A DNA stretch of 18,191 bases from Conidiobolus incongruus B7586 (taxonomy: Eukaryota > Entomophthoromycota > Entomophthoromycetes > Entomophthorales > Conidiobolaceae), in contig JNEM01015714.1 in NCBI GenBank assembly GCA_000697335.1, positions 1 through 18,191 on the forward strand, given 5' to 3'. Both the position numbers and the translations under genes were made by a program. This document shows, piece by piece, positions 9,139-17,116 of the stretch. The notes under the pieces were generated by a model, which saw only the letters and a list, made by a program, of their open reading frames with translations, was not told the origin of the DNA and searched no databases. The first letter of the stretch is position 1. Each line of letters begins with the position of its first letter.

Positions 9139-9149
9139 GATATATATAC
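9139..9149 (-). promoter_or_regulatory. TATA box candidate for the small secreted gene
   Basis: The alternating tract GATATATATAC sits about 50 bp upstream of the ATG at 9092 in locally less A+T-biased sequence, so it stands out more than most TATA-like strings here. Confidence 0.45.
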
Positions 9150-9235
9150 TATTGAATTTTCAAAATCTGTTACTGTACCAAATGAATTTCAATCGAATTT
9201 CAAATTTTGAAAATTTTGTTAAGTTTTAAATTTGG

Positions 9236-9251
9236 TTTGAAAATTTTCAAA
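9236..9251. repeat. perfect 16-bp palindrome TTTGAAAATTTTCAAA
   Basis: The sequence equals its own reverse complement. Related half-sites (CAAATTTTGAAAATTTTG at about 9201-9218) occur just upstream, so the palindrome is part of a small cluster rather than isolated. It could be a symmetric protein-binding site or a by-product of base composition. Confidence 0.6.
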
Positions 9252-10201
9252 GTTTTATTAAAGTTTTAATTTTTGAATAAAATGTCAAATTGGTTTGATA
9301 TAATATTCAAAGTATTGAATTTATCGTATATGACATTGATTACTATTATTTTAAGTGTATAATGATTAATAACATTTAAAAGGTATAATTCTTGTGACTG
9401 TTGTTTTATTTTACATTGATTGTAACCTGAATCAATTTTGATTTGAATTAATGTTGAGAATAAATATGTGAAAAAGTAAGGAATGTAGAATATATTTAAA
9501 CATTATTAAATTCAAATGAAATAGTGTATATTTGGTAGTTTTATAGGTTCATTTAATGCTAAGTACTATGTCAAATATAAAAATACTTAGATTGTTTTAT
9601 AAATATATTGTAAAATAGCTTACATGTAATTTTGTTGCATATTTTATTTCCAATAGTAAACCTATTTTACCTTATTGAAATTATCTCCAGAGACCTATCT
9701 ACCAAAAGTTAATAACACCCATTTTAAAAAGCTTGAATTAATGCGAGATAAAATAAAATATAGTTTATAAAGTTTCCACCATAGATTGAGAAGTTTTATC
9801 AAATTCAAGTCAGAACTAATCTATTCTAACACTAGCCTATTATCTCCTTTATATAGTAATAGTTTTCGTTTTAATTTTTTTTATATTCTTAAATTTCATC
9901 TTAAATATATACATTCAATTAATAATAAATTTTTAATATCAAAATTTTAAACATATTAATAATGATTGTTTTGAAAACTGATATATACTCTGAATTCCAT
10001 AATATACTACTCCAAATCTAATCATAAAAAAATTCAATATTCAGAATTAATTTTCAGATATTCGATTCAAATGTAAAGATTTAGTAAAAATTAATTCATT
10101 AAAAAAATTCATAAAAGTCCCATAACAATCCAAATTCAGAATAAAAATTAAGTCATAATTCCCAATTCAAACTAATTCTTAAAATTTTAAAAATAAATAA
10201 A

Positions 10202-10960
10202 ATGATCACTTACCAATTAATCAACAAGTCCAATCTGAGCAGCCCCACTAACCAATACCAGGACACCATTCAAATTATATTCAATCCTCCGTCAGACAAA
10301 TCCATCAAAAAATTAACATTAACAAAATTTCAAGTATTTCGTCCTGTACTCATATGGACATCCAAATATATTGAAATTTGTGAGTGTGTTGACCTAAAGC
10401 GGAATGGTAATGATGAATTCCATTGGGATTGGGAAGTACCCAACACTCGAAAATTACCAGGATCCCAATATAAATTGGAATTTTACTTAAGTTTGGAGTT
10501 TGAAGATGGTAGAAAACAAAATGAAATAATTACTACGGAGTTGATATCTATTAATGAAGGGTGTGTATTCTGCAACAGGGGATTCGAAGGTGCATTGGAA
10601 TTTGAAGATGATGAGATGTGGGTAATTCACGATAGGTCGCCAGTTTCGGATATTTTACATTTATTGATTATCCCTAAGGAGCATATTGTCAACTGCAACT
10701 ATCTTGATAAGTCTCATTTGCCAATGCTGGAGAATATGAAATACAAAGCTGAAGAATTTATAAGAAGTAGAGGAGAGTTTGGGGCAGATCAAATCATTGT
10801 GGGATTTCACCAGCCTCCATTCATTATGGTTCACCATTTGCACCTGCATGTTATTATAATGCCGATGAAGTCCTGGTTTCATTACTTGTTGTTTAATAAG
10901 AATTGGAGTTGGGTGTTAACTCCAATTGATACCCTTATTAAGAAGTTGAGTTTTGAATAA
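10202..10960 (+). CDS. HIT-superfamily (HINT3-like) nucleotide hydrolase with N-terminal extension
   Basis: The intronless frame encodes 252 residues. The C-terminal half, residues 119-235, is a HIT domain of the HINT3/aprataxin type, whose members hydrolyse adenosine 5'-phosphoramidates or related nucleotidyl conjugates. It shows C121-x2-C124, an acidic stretch and HDRSPVSDILHLLIIPKEHI. It then has GFHQPP, followed by the catalytic triad H212-L-H214-L-H216 in VHHLHLHVI, with no key residue missing. Residues 1-118 are unusual: they look beta-rich (alternating strands such as KLEFYLSLEFEDG) and match nothing I recognise; animal HINT3 lacks such a long extension. There is no signal peptide, so it is likely cytosolic or nuclear. 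The stop codon lies inside an AATAAA (10956-10961), and the next gene converges only 94 bp away. A hidden intron in the first half is not needed, as the frame is open throughout. Confidence 0.85.
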   Translation: MITYQLINKSNLSSPTNQYQDTIQIIFNPPSDKSIKKLTLTKFQVFRPVLIWTSKYIEICECVDLKRNGNDEFHWDWEVPNTRKLPGSQYKLEFYLSLEFEDGRKQNEIITTELISINEGCVFCNRGFEGALEFEDDEMWVIHDRSPVSDILHLLIIPKEHIVNCNYLDKSHLPMLENMKYKAEEFIRSRGEFGADQIIVGFHQPPFIMVHHLHLHVIIMPMKSWFHYLLFNKNWSWVLTPIDTLIKKLSFE

Positions 10961-11054
10961 AATATTGAATTTATTGATAATTTTTAAACTGTTAAAATGA
11001 TTGAAGTATAGAGAATCAATATCGATTTTGATAAATGATAAAATACAGAGAGAA
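10961..11054. terminator. 94-bp convergent 3' spacer
   Basis: The stops of two opposing genes are only 94 bp apart. AATAAA for the plus gene overlaps its own stop (10956-10961). AATAAA for the minus gene (10975-10970 on that strand) lies 80 nt past its stop and about 10 bp from the other gene's stop. The two mature 3' ends must therefore overlap or nearly so. Confidence 0.5.
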
Positions 11055-13755
11055 TTAACCGTCGATAGGTTCGTAGCCCAGTTGTCTAGGTCTGTACCAT
11101 TTGAAGTAACCGTAAACGCTTCCTCCAATTACTCCTAGTACTAAGACTGCGATAAACAATATTGTGTACCAAGCGAGACCAGGTCTTGGGAACTGATCCA
11201 AATAGAGGACAGAATCCACAATCACGATGGATCCATCGACAGCCTGTCCCGACTTAAAGATATGTGCGACCCAATTAAACAACAGAGAGGGAGCTTGTTG
11301 AGTGCGTAGTACAATATTTTTCAAAGTATTATCCGAATCAGGAGGTCCTGTATGAGGTTTGTGGGGCACAAACACAATCTTAAGAGATGATAAAGCCCAA
11401 GACATTGTAGAAATCAATGTAGTTTTGGTTAAGCTATCCAATCTGGGGGGTGCTGGATCATTGAGGAAGTGCAAGTATAATATCATCTTGAGAAATTTGG
11501 GATCTTCGTTCAATCGCGTTAAATTCACCTTCGACCACGCTTTATCATTGGGAACTATAATTGTCCTTGGGCGGTTCTTGGCACCAGGCTCAAGTAATTT
11601 GGACAAGCCAGCAGTTTCTAGCAAGCTTTGGAAGATAGTGGCCTTGGAACCAGATAACAGTCTCTTCAATGTAATTCTAGTATTAGCGGTATCGGGTGGC
11701 AACAATGAACTGGTTTTGTGTACGACTCCAGATCGAATGAAGATGTCAGGCTCGGAAATTTGAGGAGTGACGTCGTAATGCTCGGCACCCAACTTAGTCT
11801 GAAGGATGAAATTTTGTTCAGAATCTTGAGTCAATGTTAAGGATTCAGAATTCATTAGGGTAGGTAGTTCAATCTGCTTTGAATCTTTAATCCAATCAGA
11901 ATATATCGCTTTTTTACCAATACAATATCTGATAAATTGTCGTAGGATAGGTAAAGAAGATTTTAGCAACAGATAATCCATTAATAGCTGTTGAGCGTCA
12001 GGTGAAAATGCATCGTTGGTGGGAGCAAAAAGTGTAATAAATCTGGAATTTTTCAATTCTTCTTCCATACCACTAGCTCTTAACAAATGGCCAAAACTTG
12101 AGAGGGAAGAGTCTCTGGCAATAAGGTCCAATACATGGATGGGGGCTGTTAAGAGATTGGAAATTGTGAGGAAAGTAGTTTTGCCAAATGTCACTTTATC
12201 TTTGATGATTGTTGCTTGATTGTTGAGGATAACTGATTCGTTATCAGTATCTGACGTTACTTTGATCTTTTGACTGTATCCATCCATGAATTTATCTGCT
12301 AATGCTGTATTGACTAATTTGGAGTCTTTAAGTGTCGATGCGTCGTGATATCCTCCAAGTATGTGATACTTCATCAACGTTAACAAATCATCCGAATCAG
12401 GAAGTGGCAAATCCATAGTATTTATAGCTGAATCTTGTACTACCAATATGGTATGCTCAATCACCGAGTCCGTGATATAGTACTTGAGATACTTATCGGT
12501 CATCAGAGAGCTAAATTTAGCAGCGTCTAATCCTATCATATATTTGAAGCCGTCAAATACTAAATTCTCTGAGGTATGAACTGAGTCCAAAATGTGAATG
12601 ACACCTAAAAATTAATAAATATATTAGAGATTAGTAAAAATTAGTAAAAATTTTGAAGTTACCATTAGAAGCCAAAATATCTCTGACTCTAAATGGAATA
12701 TCATTCAAAAACCATTGATTCTGGCTCTTATCCCAACGAATTGTCAATGTCTGATTATTTTTGGCTGGAATAACTATCTCAGTGTCAGTAACTTCCTGAG
12801 AATAGATGGGAATTTGATCTTTGAGAGATATTAAATTCGCCTGTAGAAAGTCGAGACGGTCATTGAGTGCTTGAGGATGAGCCAAGTAATTCAATTCCAC
12901 ATCCTTGAACTGGGATCGGAGTTGGTCGTTCTGAAATAGGAATAGGGTTTGGGGTTTTGGGGATTTTAATAATTCAACAAATTCTGTAGTAAGGTTAATT
13001 AAGTTTAATACTTTGGAAATTTCAGCGCGTCCCTCATTCTCAATGCGGTGGAGTACTTGGAAAATATCAGGGGGAGGTACGATTACTTTGTCGACAATGT
13101 GAATAATACCATTGTGAGCTTCCAAATTGCCGCTGAGGATTTCCGAATCTTCAATATATAGTTTGTCTGGTGACCATGGGATTTTACCACTGCTCGTAGA
13201 TAGTTGAACCAATTGGCCTCGATTTAGCCCTAAACTCGAGTTAAAATTGCAGAAGGACTGTACCATTTTGTGCGAGTTGGCAATTTCCGTAAGTTGTGCA
13301 ATATTATGACGTTCCTGGAATAACATATATTTGACAATATCTTGAATTTGGGGTATTGTCCAATTACCAAATACTGGTACTTGATACTTTGAATTATCAA
13401 AAGTTGTCAAGTCTTTTTCAGAGTCATTTTCCCCTCTTGAAATTTCTAACTCAATATTTATATCGGGCTCCTTAGCAATTGAGTAATAGAGATCTTTCCC
13501 CAATTGCTTTTTCCATCCGTCATTATCTAAAGCAAATAGTGTGACATTGGGTTGACGGTTAATATAAGGAATGAGTCGAGACCTCTGTAAAAATTTGATA
13601 GTTGTGCTAAATTTGGGGTCTTTTGCTAATACTTGAATAACGGAAATGGAATTGATATGGGGTGGTGACGAGAAATTACTATGGACGGTAGTAATGAAAA
13701 TTAGGTAAACCACACTCCATATAAGGTTGGAGATATTAGGAGGCCACATAGTCAT
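11055..13755 (-). CDS. type I membrane protein with five fasciclin (FAS1) domains, Fsc1-like
   Basis: Two exons, 13755-12663 and 12604-11055, joined by a 58-bp phase 1 intron, give 880 residues. The join restores the FAS1 end motif ASNG-VIHILDSVH. Residues 1-26 form a signal peptide. Five tandem FAS1 repeats follow: about 35-225, 230-375, 383-528, 532-665 and 675-832. Each is marked by an end motif such as NGIIHIVDKV (216-224 region), APIHVLDLI, SGVVHKTSSL or GSIVIVDSV; the fourth also has the classic TLFAPTNDAF (555-564). A membrane helix at about 842-865 leads into a 15-residue tail, KWYRPRQLGYEPIDG, with a YEPI (875-878) YxxI-type sorting signal. Many N-x-S/T sites fit a lumenal ectodomain. 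Fission-yeast Fsc1 has this architecture, sits on the vacuole and is needed for autophagosome fusion; orthology is inferred. A PHF5A-like gene diverges from its promoter. Confidence 0.88.
12631..12650 (-). repeat. tandem 10-bp repeat inside the Fsc1-like intron
   Basis: TTTTTACTAA (minus strand) occurs twice in tandem within the 58-bp intron. Each copy carries CTAAT/ACTAA, a plausible branch-point core, so the intron has duplicated branch-site candidates. Confidence 0.55.
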
Positions 13756-13859
13756 TTATAATTTATTGTTTTTAGTTTTTATTATCTGATAAAATGAATG
13801 ATTTTATTTCAAAGGTGTTTTTATGAATTTTTGAAAAGAACAAAAACAATAAAATTGAG

Positions 13860-13873
13860 ATTTTACGTAAAAT
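13860..13873. promoter_or_regulatory. 14-bp palindrome with TTACGTAA core, candidate bZIP site
   Basis: ATTTTACGTAAAAT is perfectly self-complementary. Its core TTACGTAA is the known optimal site for Yap-type and PAR-type bZIP factors. It lies about 105 bp upstream of the Fsc1-like ATG at 13755. Confidence 0.5.
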
Positions 13874-14393
13874 ATGGGCAAATAATGGGACTTGGATTAT
13901 TAAAGCGAATTTCACAAGTCTCAACCGAACTAATCCGACAAATTGTATAATTTCACATGATTTAATTTGATGAAGTAATTTTTAATAGCTTTCAATTTGT
14001 TATAATATTAGTAATTTGCTATACCCGCCATCATCTCTATTATTCAGTAGATTCGAATTTAATATAATAATGGGTATTTTTGGTTGTTATATTATTTTGG
14101 AGGATTTTGAGAGTTTATTTTTATTTTAATTAATGTTAATCAATATCAAAAATAAAATTCTAAATTTTATTTATTGACACAATTAAAAAAGTTATATCAT
14201 CGAGACAGTAATAAATTATTAAGCTGTTTTCAATTTTCAAAGATTGGAACAGTTTACTCAATTTTGAAATGGAATATCTACAAATGTTTTATCAAGACAA
14301 ATTAACGATATATGATTAATAATCAACTTCTCCAAGTATAATTATTATAAAATTCCATTTATCCCATAAAAGTAATAATCATTTCAATATAAT

Positions 14394-14403
14394 ATATAAA
14401 GGA
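14394..14403 (+). promoter_or_regulatory. TATA box candidate for PHF5A/Rds3
   Basis: TATATAAAGG, about 135 bp upstream of the ATG at 14535. It is close to a TATA consensus, and the 5' leader would be about 100 nt. Confidence 0.4.
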
Positions 14404-14534
14404 TCTAAAATAACTTAGTACTGTTTCAATTTTAGATTATTAATTCAATTACAACTCATATTATTATATATAATATTCAACAAAAACACTAAAAGGTTAA
14501 ACTCAAAATTATTGAATTTTTTACATAAATCAAA

Positions 14535-15085
14535 ATGGCACGTCATCATCCTGATTTGATTATGTGCAGGAAACAACCTGGTATAGGTAATTATAAATTT
14601 ATATTATACATGACAATTGATATTAATAAATTTTTCTTTCAGCTATCGGTAGATTGTGTGAAAAATGTAAATCATCATTCAACTATAATATTTTACGAAA
14701 AATTAATAAATATGATTAGGTGATGGTAAATGCGTTATTTGCGACTCATTAGTCAAACCCTCCGTTTTGGTCCACATTTGCGACGAATGTAATTACGGTA
14801 GCTTCCAAGGGCGTTGTGTAGTTTGCGGAGGTCACGGTATTTCAGATGCTTACTATTGTAAGGAGTGTGTATTGCAGGAGAAAGATGTATGTTAAATTAA
14901 TCTAGTTAGTTAATATATTTATTTAATTCATCATTTAGAGAGATGGATGTCCTAAAATCGTTAATTTGGGATCTTCTAAAACCGATCTATTTTATGAACG
15001 GAAAAAATATGGTAAGTTTATTGATTGTTTATTATTATTGAATACTATTCACTAGTTGGTTTTATCAGGGTTCCAGCCGAAGTGA
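14535..15085 (+). CDS. RDS3: PHF5A/Rds3, zinc-finger subunit of the SF3b complex (U2 snRNP)
   Basis: PHF5A (Rds3 in yeast) is a core SF3b subunit that, with SF3B1, forms the pocket that holds the branch-point adenosine during spliceosome assembly. I read five exons: 14535-14586, 14643-14666, 14720-14886, 14939-15011 and 15069-15085, giving 110 residues, the same length as the human protein. Intron sizes are 56, 53, 52 and 57 bp; exon 2 is only 24 nt and exon 5 only 17 nt. The product starts [14 protein letters not shown] and continues [64 protein letters not shown], with the CxxC zinc pairs kept. It ends FQPK rather than the FKKR of animals. AATAAA follows at 15136-15141, about 50 nt past the stop. 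The gene is divergent from the Fsc1-like gene. Confidence 0.96.
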
Positions 15086-15548
15086 CCTTCAATTCTTACA
15101 TGTTGTTGCTTTTTGAATGCCATTCTTATTTCATGAATAAATATTGTGTATTAGATTTCTTTTGATTTTATTACCAGTTAAAATTATGTTTTAAATGAAT
15201 CTCTATTGTCAATATTATAATCTAAAAATTTTAGTTGAAGTTTATAAACGTTTTAGTAATTTGAGTATTATGTTTTGATTCTAAATATTATGTAGTATTA
15301 AATTTTATGAGTAATATATTAGTTAAGAATTTAACGAATTGATATGTCATTGTTTCAAATGTAATGAAATGATAGTACTAAAAAAGATAAAGAATATTTT
15401 CAGAAACTTGAAATAATCATATATTTATCTAGTATTTTTGATGCTTAATATTATTAAATTGTATACATATATCCAAGTTTATATGGATTAGAGTTTACTG
15501 TATTCATTGTTTATATTTTAAAGATTATATTTAAAATTTCTTTTTCAA
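15086..15548. other. 3' flank of PHF5A and 5' flank of tRNA-Glu
   Basis: It contains the PHF5A poly(A) signal AATAAA (15136-15141). The rest is A+T-rich with stops in every frame, and I see no gene. Confidence 0.6.
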
Positions 15549-15620
15549 TCCGATATGGTCCAGTGGTTAGGATTTCTCGCTTTCACCGAGACGGCCAGGG
15601 TTCGATTCCCTGTATCGGAG
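15549..15620 (+). tRNA. tRNA-Glu (anticodon UUC)
   Basis: A complete cloverleaf of 72 nt. The acceptor stem TCCGATA pairs with TATCGGA (15613-15619), with discriminator G at 15620. The D arm is GTCC...GGAT. The anticodon stem TCTCG/CGAGA encloses the loop CTTTCAC, so the anticodon is TTC (glutamate). The T arm CAGGG-TTCGATT-CCCTG is perfect and holds the B box GGTTCGATTCC; the A box is TGGTCCAGTGG. There is no intron and no encoded CCA. It is isolated, with the nearest genes several hundred bases away. Confidence 0.97.
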
Positions 15621-15653
15621 CTGGATCGAATCTTATAAATCTAACTTTAAACA

Positions 15654-15660
15654 TTTTTTT
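15654..15660 (+). terminator. RNA polymerase III T-run after tRNA-Glu
   Basis: A run of seven T residues 34 nt after the tRNA's last base, the first clear pol III terminator downstream. Confidence 0.6.
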
Positions 15661-15920
15661 ATATTCATGTTTAATTTTATTTTTTTATTGAAATATTTAC
15701 TTATTTATAAAATTCCATCATATTTCAGACCTTTTCTAATTATACAATATATTTTACAGCCTATTATTCATATATATCGTTATATTCTAAATTAATTTAA
15801 TTATTTTGCATTAATAAATCAATTATTATTTTCCAAATTTTAATAAATATCAAATACTTGGCTAATTTTTATAAAATTAATTATATTAGTTTAATTTGAT
15901 TTGGTTAATTTGAAAATTTG

Positions 15921-15941
15921 ATATATATATATATATATATT
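15921..15941. repeat. AT-dinucleotide microsatellite
   Basis: About ten AT units in a row. Exact ends are approximate. Confidence 0.75.
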
Positions 15942-16032
15942 TCATTGGAATCACTTTTATATATCTTTTTTATTATAAATAAAATAAAATTTCAACAGTA
16001 ACACATTTCATTATTAGTAATATACTGTAGAA

Positions 16033-16875
16033 TTAGATAGTTCCAAGTTCAATTATTTGACAATATTGTTCAATCTGAATTATTGCATACATACCTTGAT
16101 TAGTTATATTCTGTAGTTTCATAATTGATTTATCATTAAGGCAATTATCAGGAATTGTAATATAAATTTGCCAATATAATTCTAATATTTATATAATTAT
16201 TATTGTTGATATAATTTTGTAAATTAAAAGTTTTGAAATGAACTAATTATTACATCAGATCAGATGCAGATAATTTTTAATATATTTATATTAGAAATAT
16301 TTTGGAGAATGGTTAGATTTTTTTAGTCTAATATTGATTTTATAATGTAATTAATAGATCTAGTTTTCATATTTATCATTAGCTAGAGTATATTGTACTA
16401 TTAAAGAGATTATTTTACAATTTATTAAATATTTATTTAGGTTTATAATCGTCAATGATTTGCTTCATCACTATTCAAGATTGTACATAAGTTTTGAAAT
16501 AAAATCATAATTGGTAATATAATTGTGGAATTAACTAATTTTTAATTATTCATTTATCAGGATGGATAGCCAGGGTGTACATTTTTGAAAATGATATAAC
16601 GACGACAATAACTATATAATCACTTCAGCTAATAGAAAAATGCCAATAATTTAAAAAATTTGAAATTTTGTAACTAGGTGAGTTGTTTTAGAATAATTAT
16701 CACTGTCTAAGTCAAAATTGTAATCGCATGCATGTGGGTAATGCTGAGCTCCTAATCTTTGATTTAATTCAACAGATTGCTCTAAATAGAAGGATTTTGT
16801 GGCCTTATCCAATATAATATAGGGTGTATCATTTAGATCATATGATCCCTGATACAATGAGGTAATCTCATTGGT
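16033..16875 (-). pseudogene. possible decayed host gene (two protein-like open segments)
   Basis: Two minus-strand stretches read like protein, unlike the surrounding spacer. The first, 16875-16651, is open for 74 codons without an ATG and contains GSYDLNDTPYIILDKATKSF and QRLGAQHYPHACDYNFDLDS. The second, 16188-16036, is open for 51 codons and contains LELYWQIYITIPDNCLNDKS, then KLQNITNQ and IIQIEQYCQII. The second has the spacing of an F-box (L-x-E, I-x-x-x-I-x-D, then L-x-x-I-x-x), but that is a weak resemblance. The roughly 460 bp between them has stops in all frames with some further short open runs. Either this is a decayed gene, or exons of an unrecognised gene that I could not splice together, or chance. 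I could not find conserved splice sites linking the segments. Confidence 0.28.
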
Positions 16876-17116
16876 TCATTAGATTTAATCCTACATTTTC
16901 AGATTTTTTAATTTCCCATTATAGAAACTGATCGGGTCTTGTAGTAAGATTAGCCGACACCTCTCAATAATTCAACCACTAATAATCCCTTTTGATATAT
17001 TTATTCAATTTACCCTCTTACCTCAATTGTATTTTTAAAAATCTTCAAACCTTATTGTATATTATACAAAAACGATATTTTAGTATTGTAGAAACCATAA
17101 AGAAAATTAATAACTT
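16876..17116. other. upstream region of the Adp1-like gene
   Basis: About 240 bp with somewhat higher complexity than other spacers (for example CTGATCGGGTCTTG near 16927 and GCCGACACCTCTC near 16952). It is probably the promoter of the gene starting at 17117, but I recognise no defined element. Confidence 0.4.

Larger units (their letters stand above)
9093..10201. other. divergent intergenic region between the small secreted and HIT-domain genes
   Basis: About 1.1 kb with no open frame that I can support. The part nearest the secreted gene (9150-9260) is built from repeated GAAAATTTT and CAAATTTTG-like words, including a perfect 16-bp palindrome at 9236-9251. The half nearest 10201 is plain A+T-rich promoter-like DNA. 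Confidence 0.55.
13756..14534. promoter_or_regulatory. divergent promoter region between the Fsc1-like and PHF5A genes
   Basis: This 779-bp region has no open frame that I can support. Near the Fsc1-like start it contains the palindrome ATTTTACGTAAAAT (13860-13873). Near the PHF5A start it contains TATATAAAGG (about 14394-14403). The centre (13880-14060) is less A+T-biased than most spacers here and may hold further control sites. Confidence 0.5.
15621..16032. other. A+T-rich intergenic DNA
   Basis: After the tRNA terminator this is A+T-rich DNA with an AT dinucleotide tract at about 15921-15941. No gene is seen. Confidence 0.6.

Noticed and set aside
11359-11763. Plus-strand frame of 134 codons
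   Set aside because: It is antisense to FAS1 domains of the Fsc1-like gene and shows no family features.
11055-13755. Two separate FAS1 genes (one starting near 12590, one ending at 12631)
   Set aside because: A 58-bp GT-AG intron joins them and restores the FAS1 motif NGVIHILD; the downstream frame has no ATG start at its head.
14535-14723. Open frame of 62 codons at the PHF5A start
   Set aside because: It is unspliced read-through of PHF5A exons 1 and 2 and their introns. The spliced product matches the full 110-residue family.
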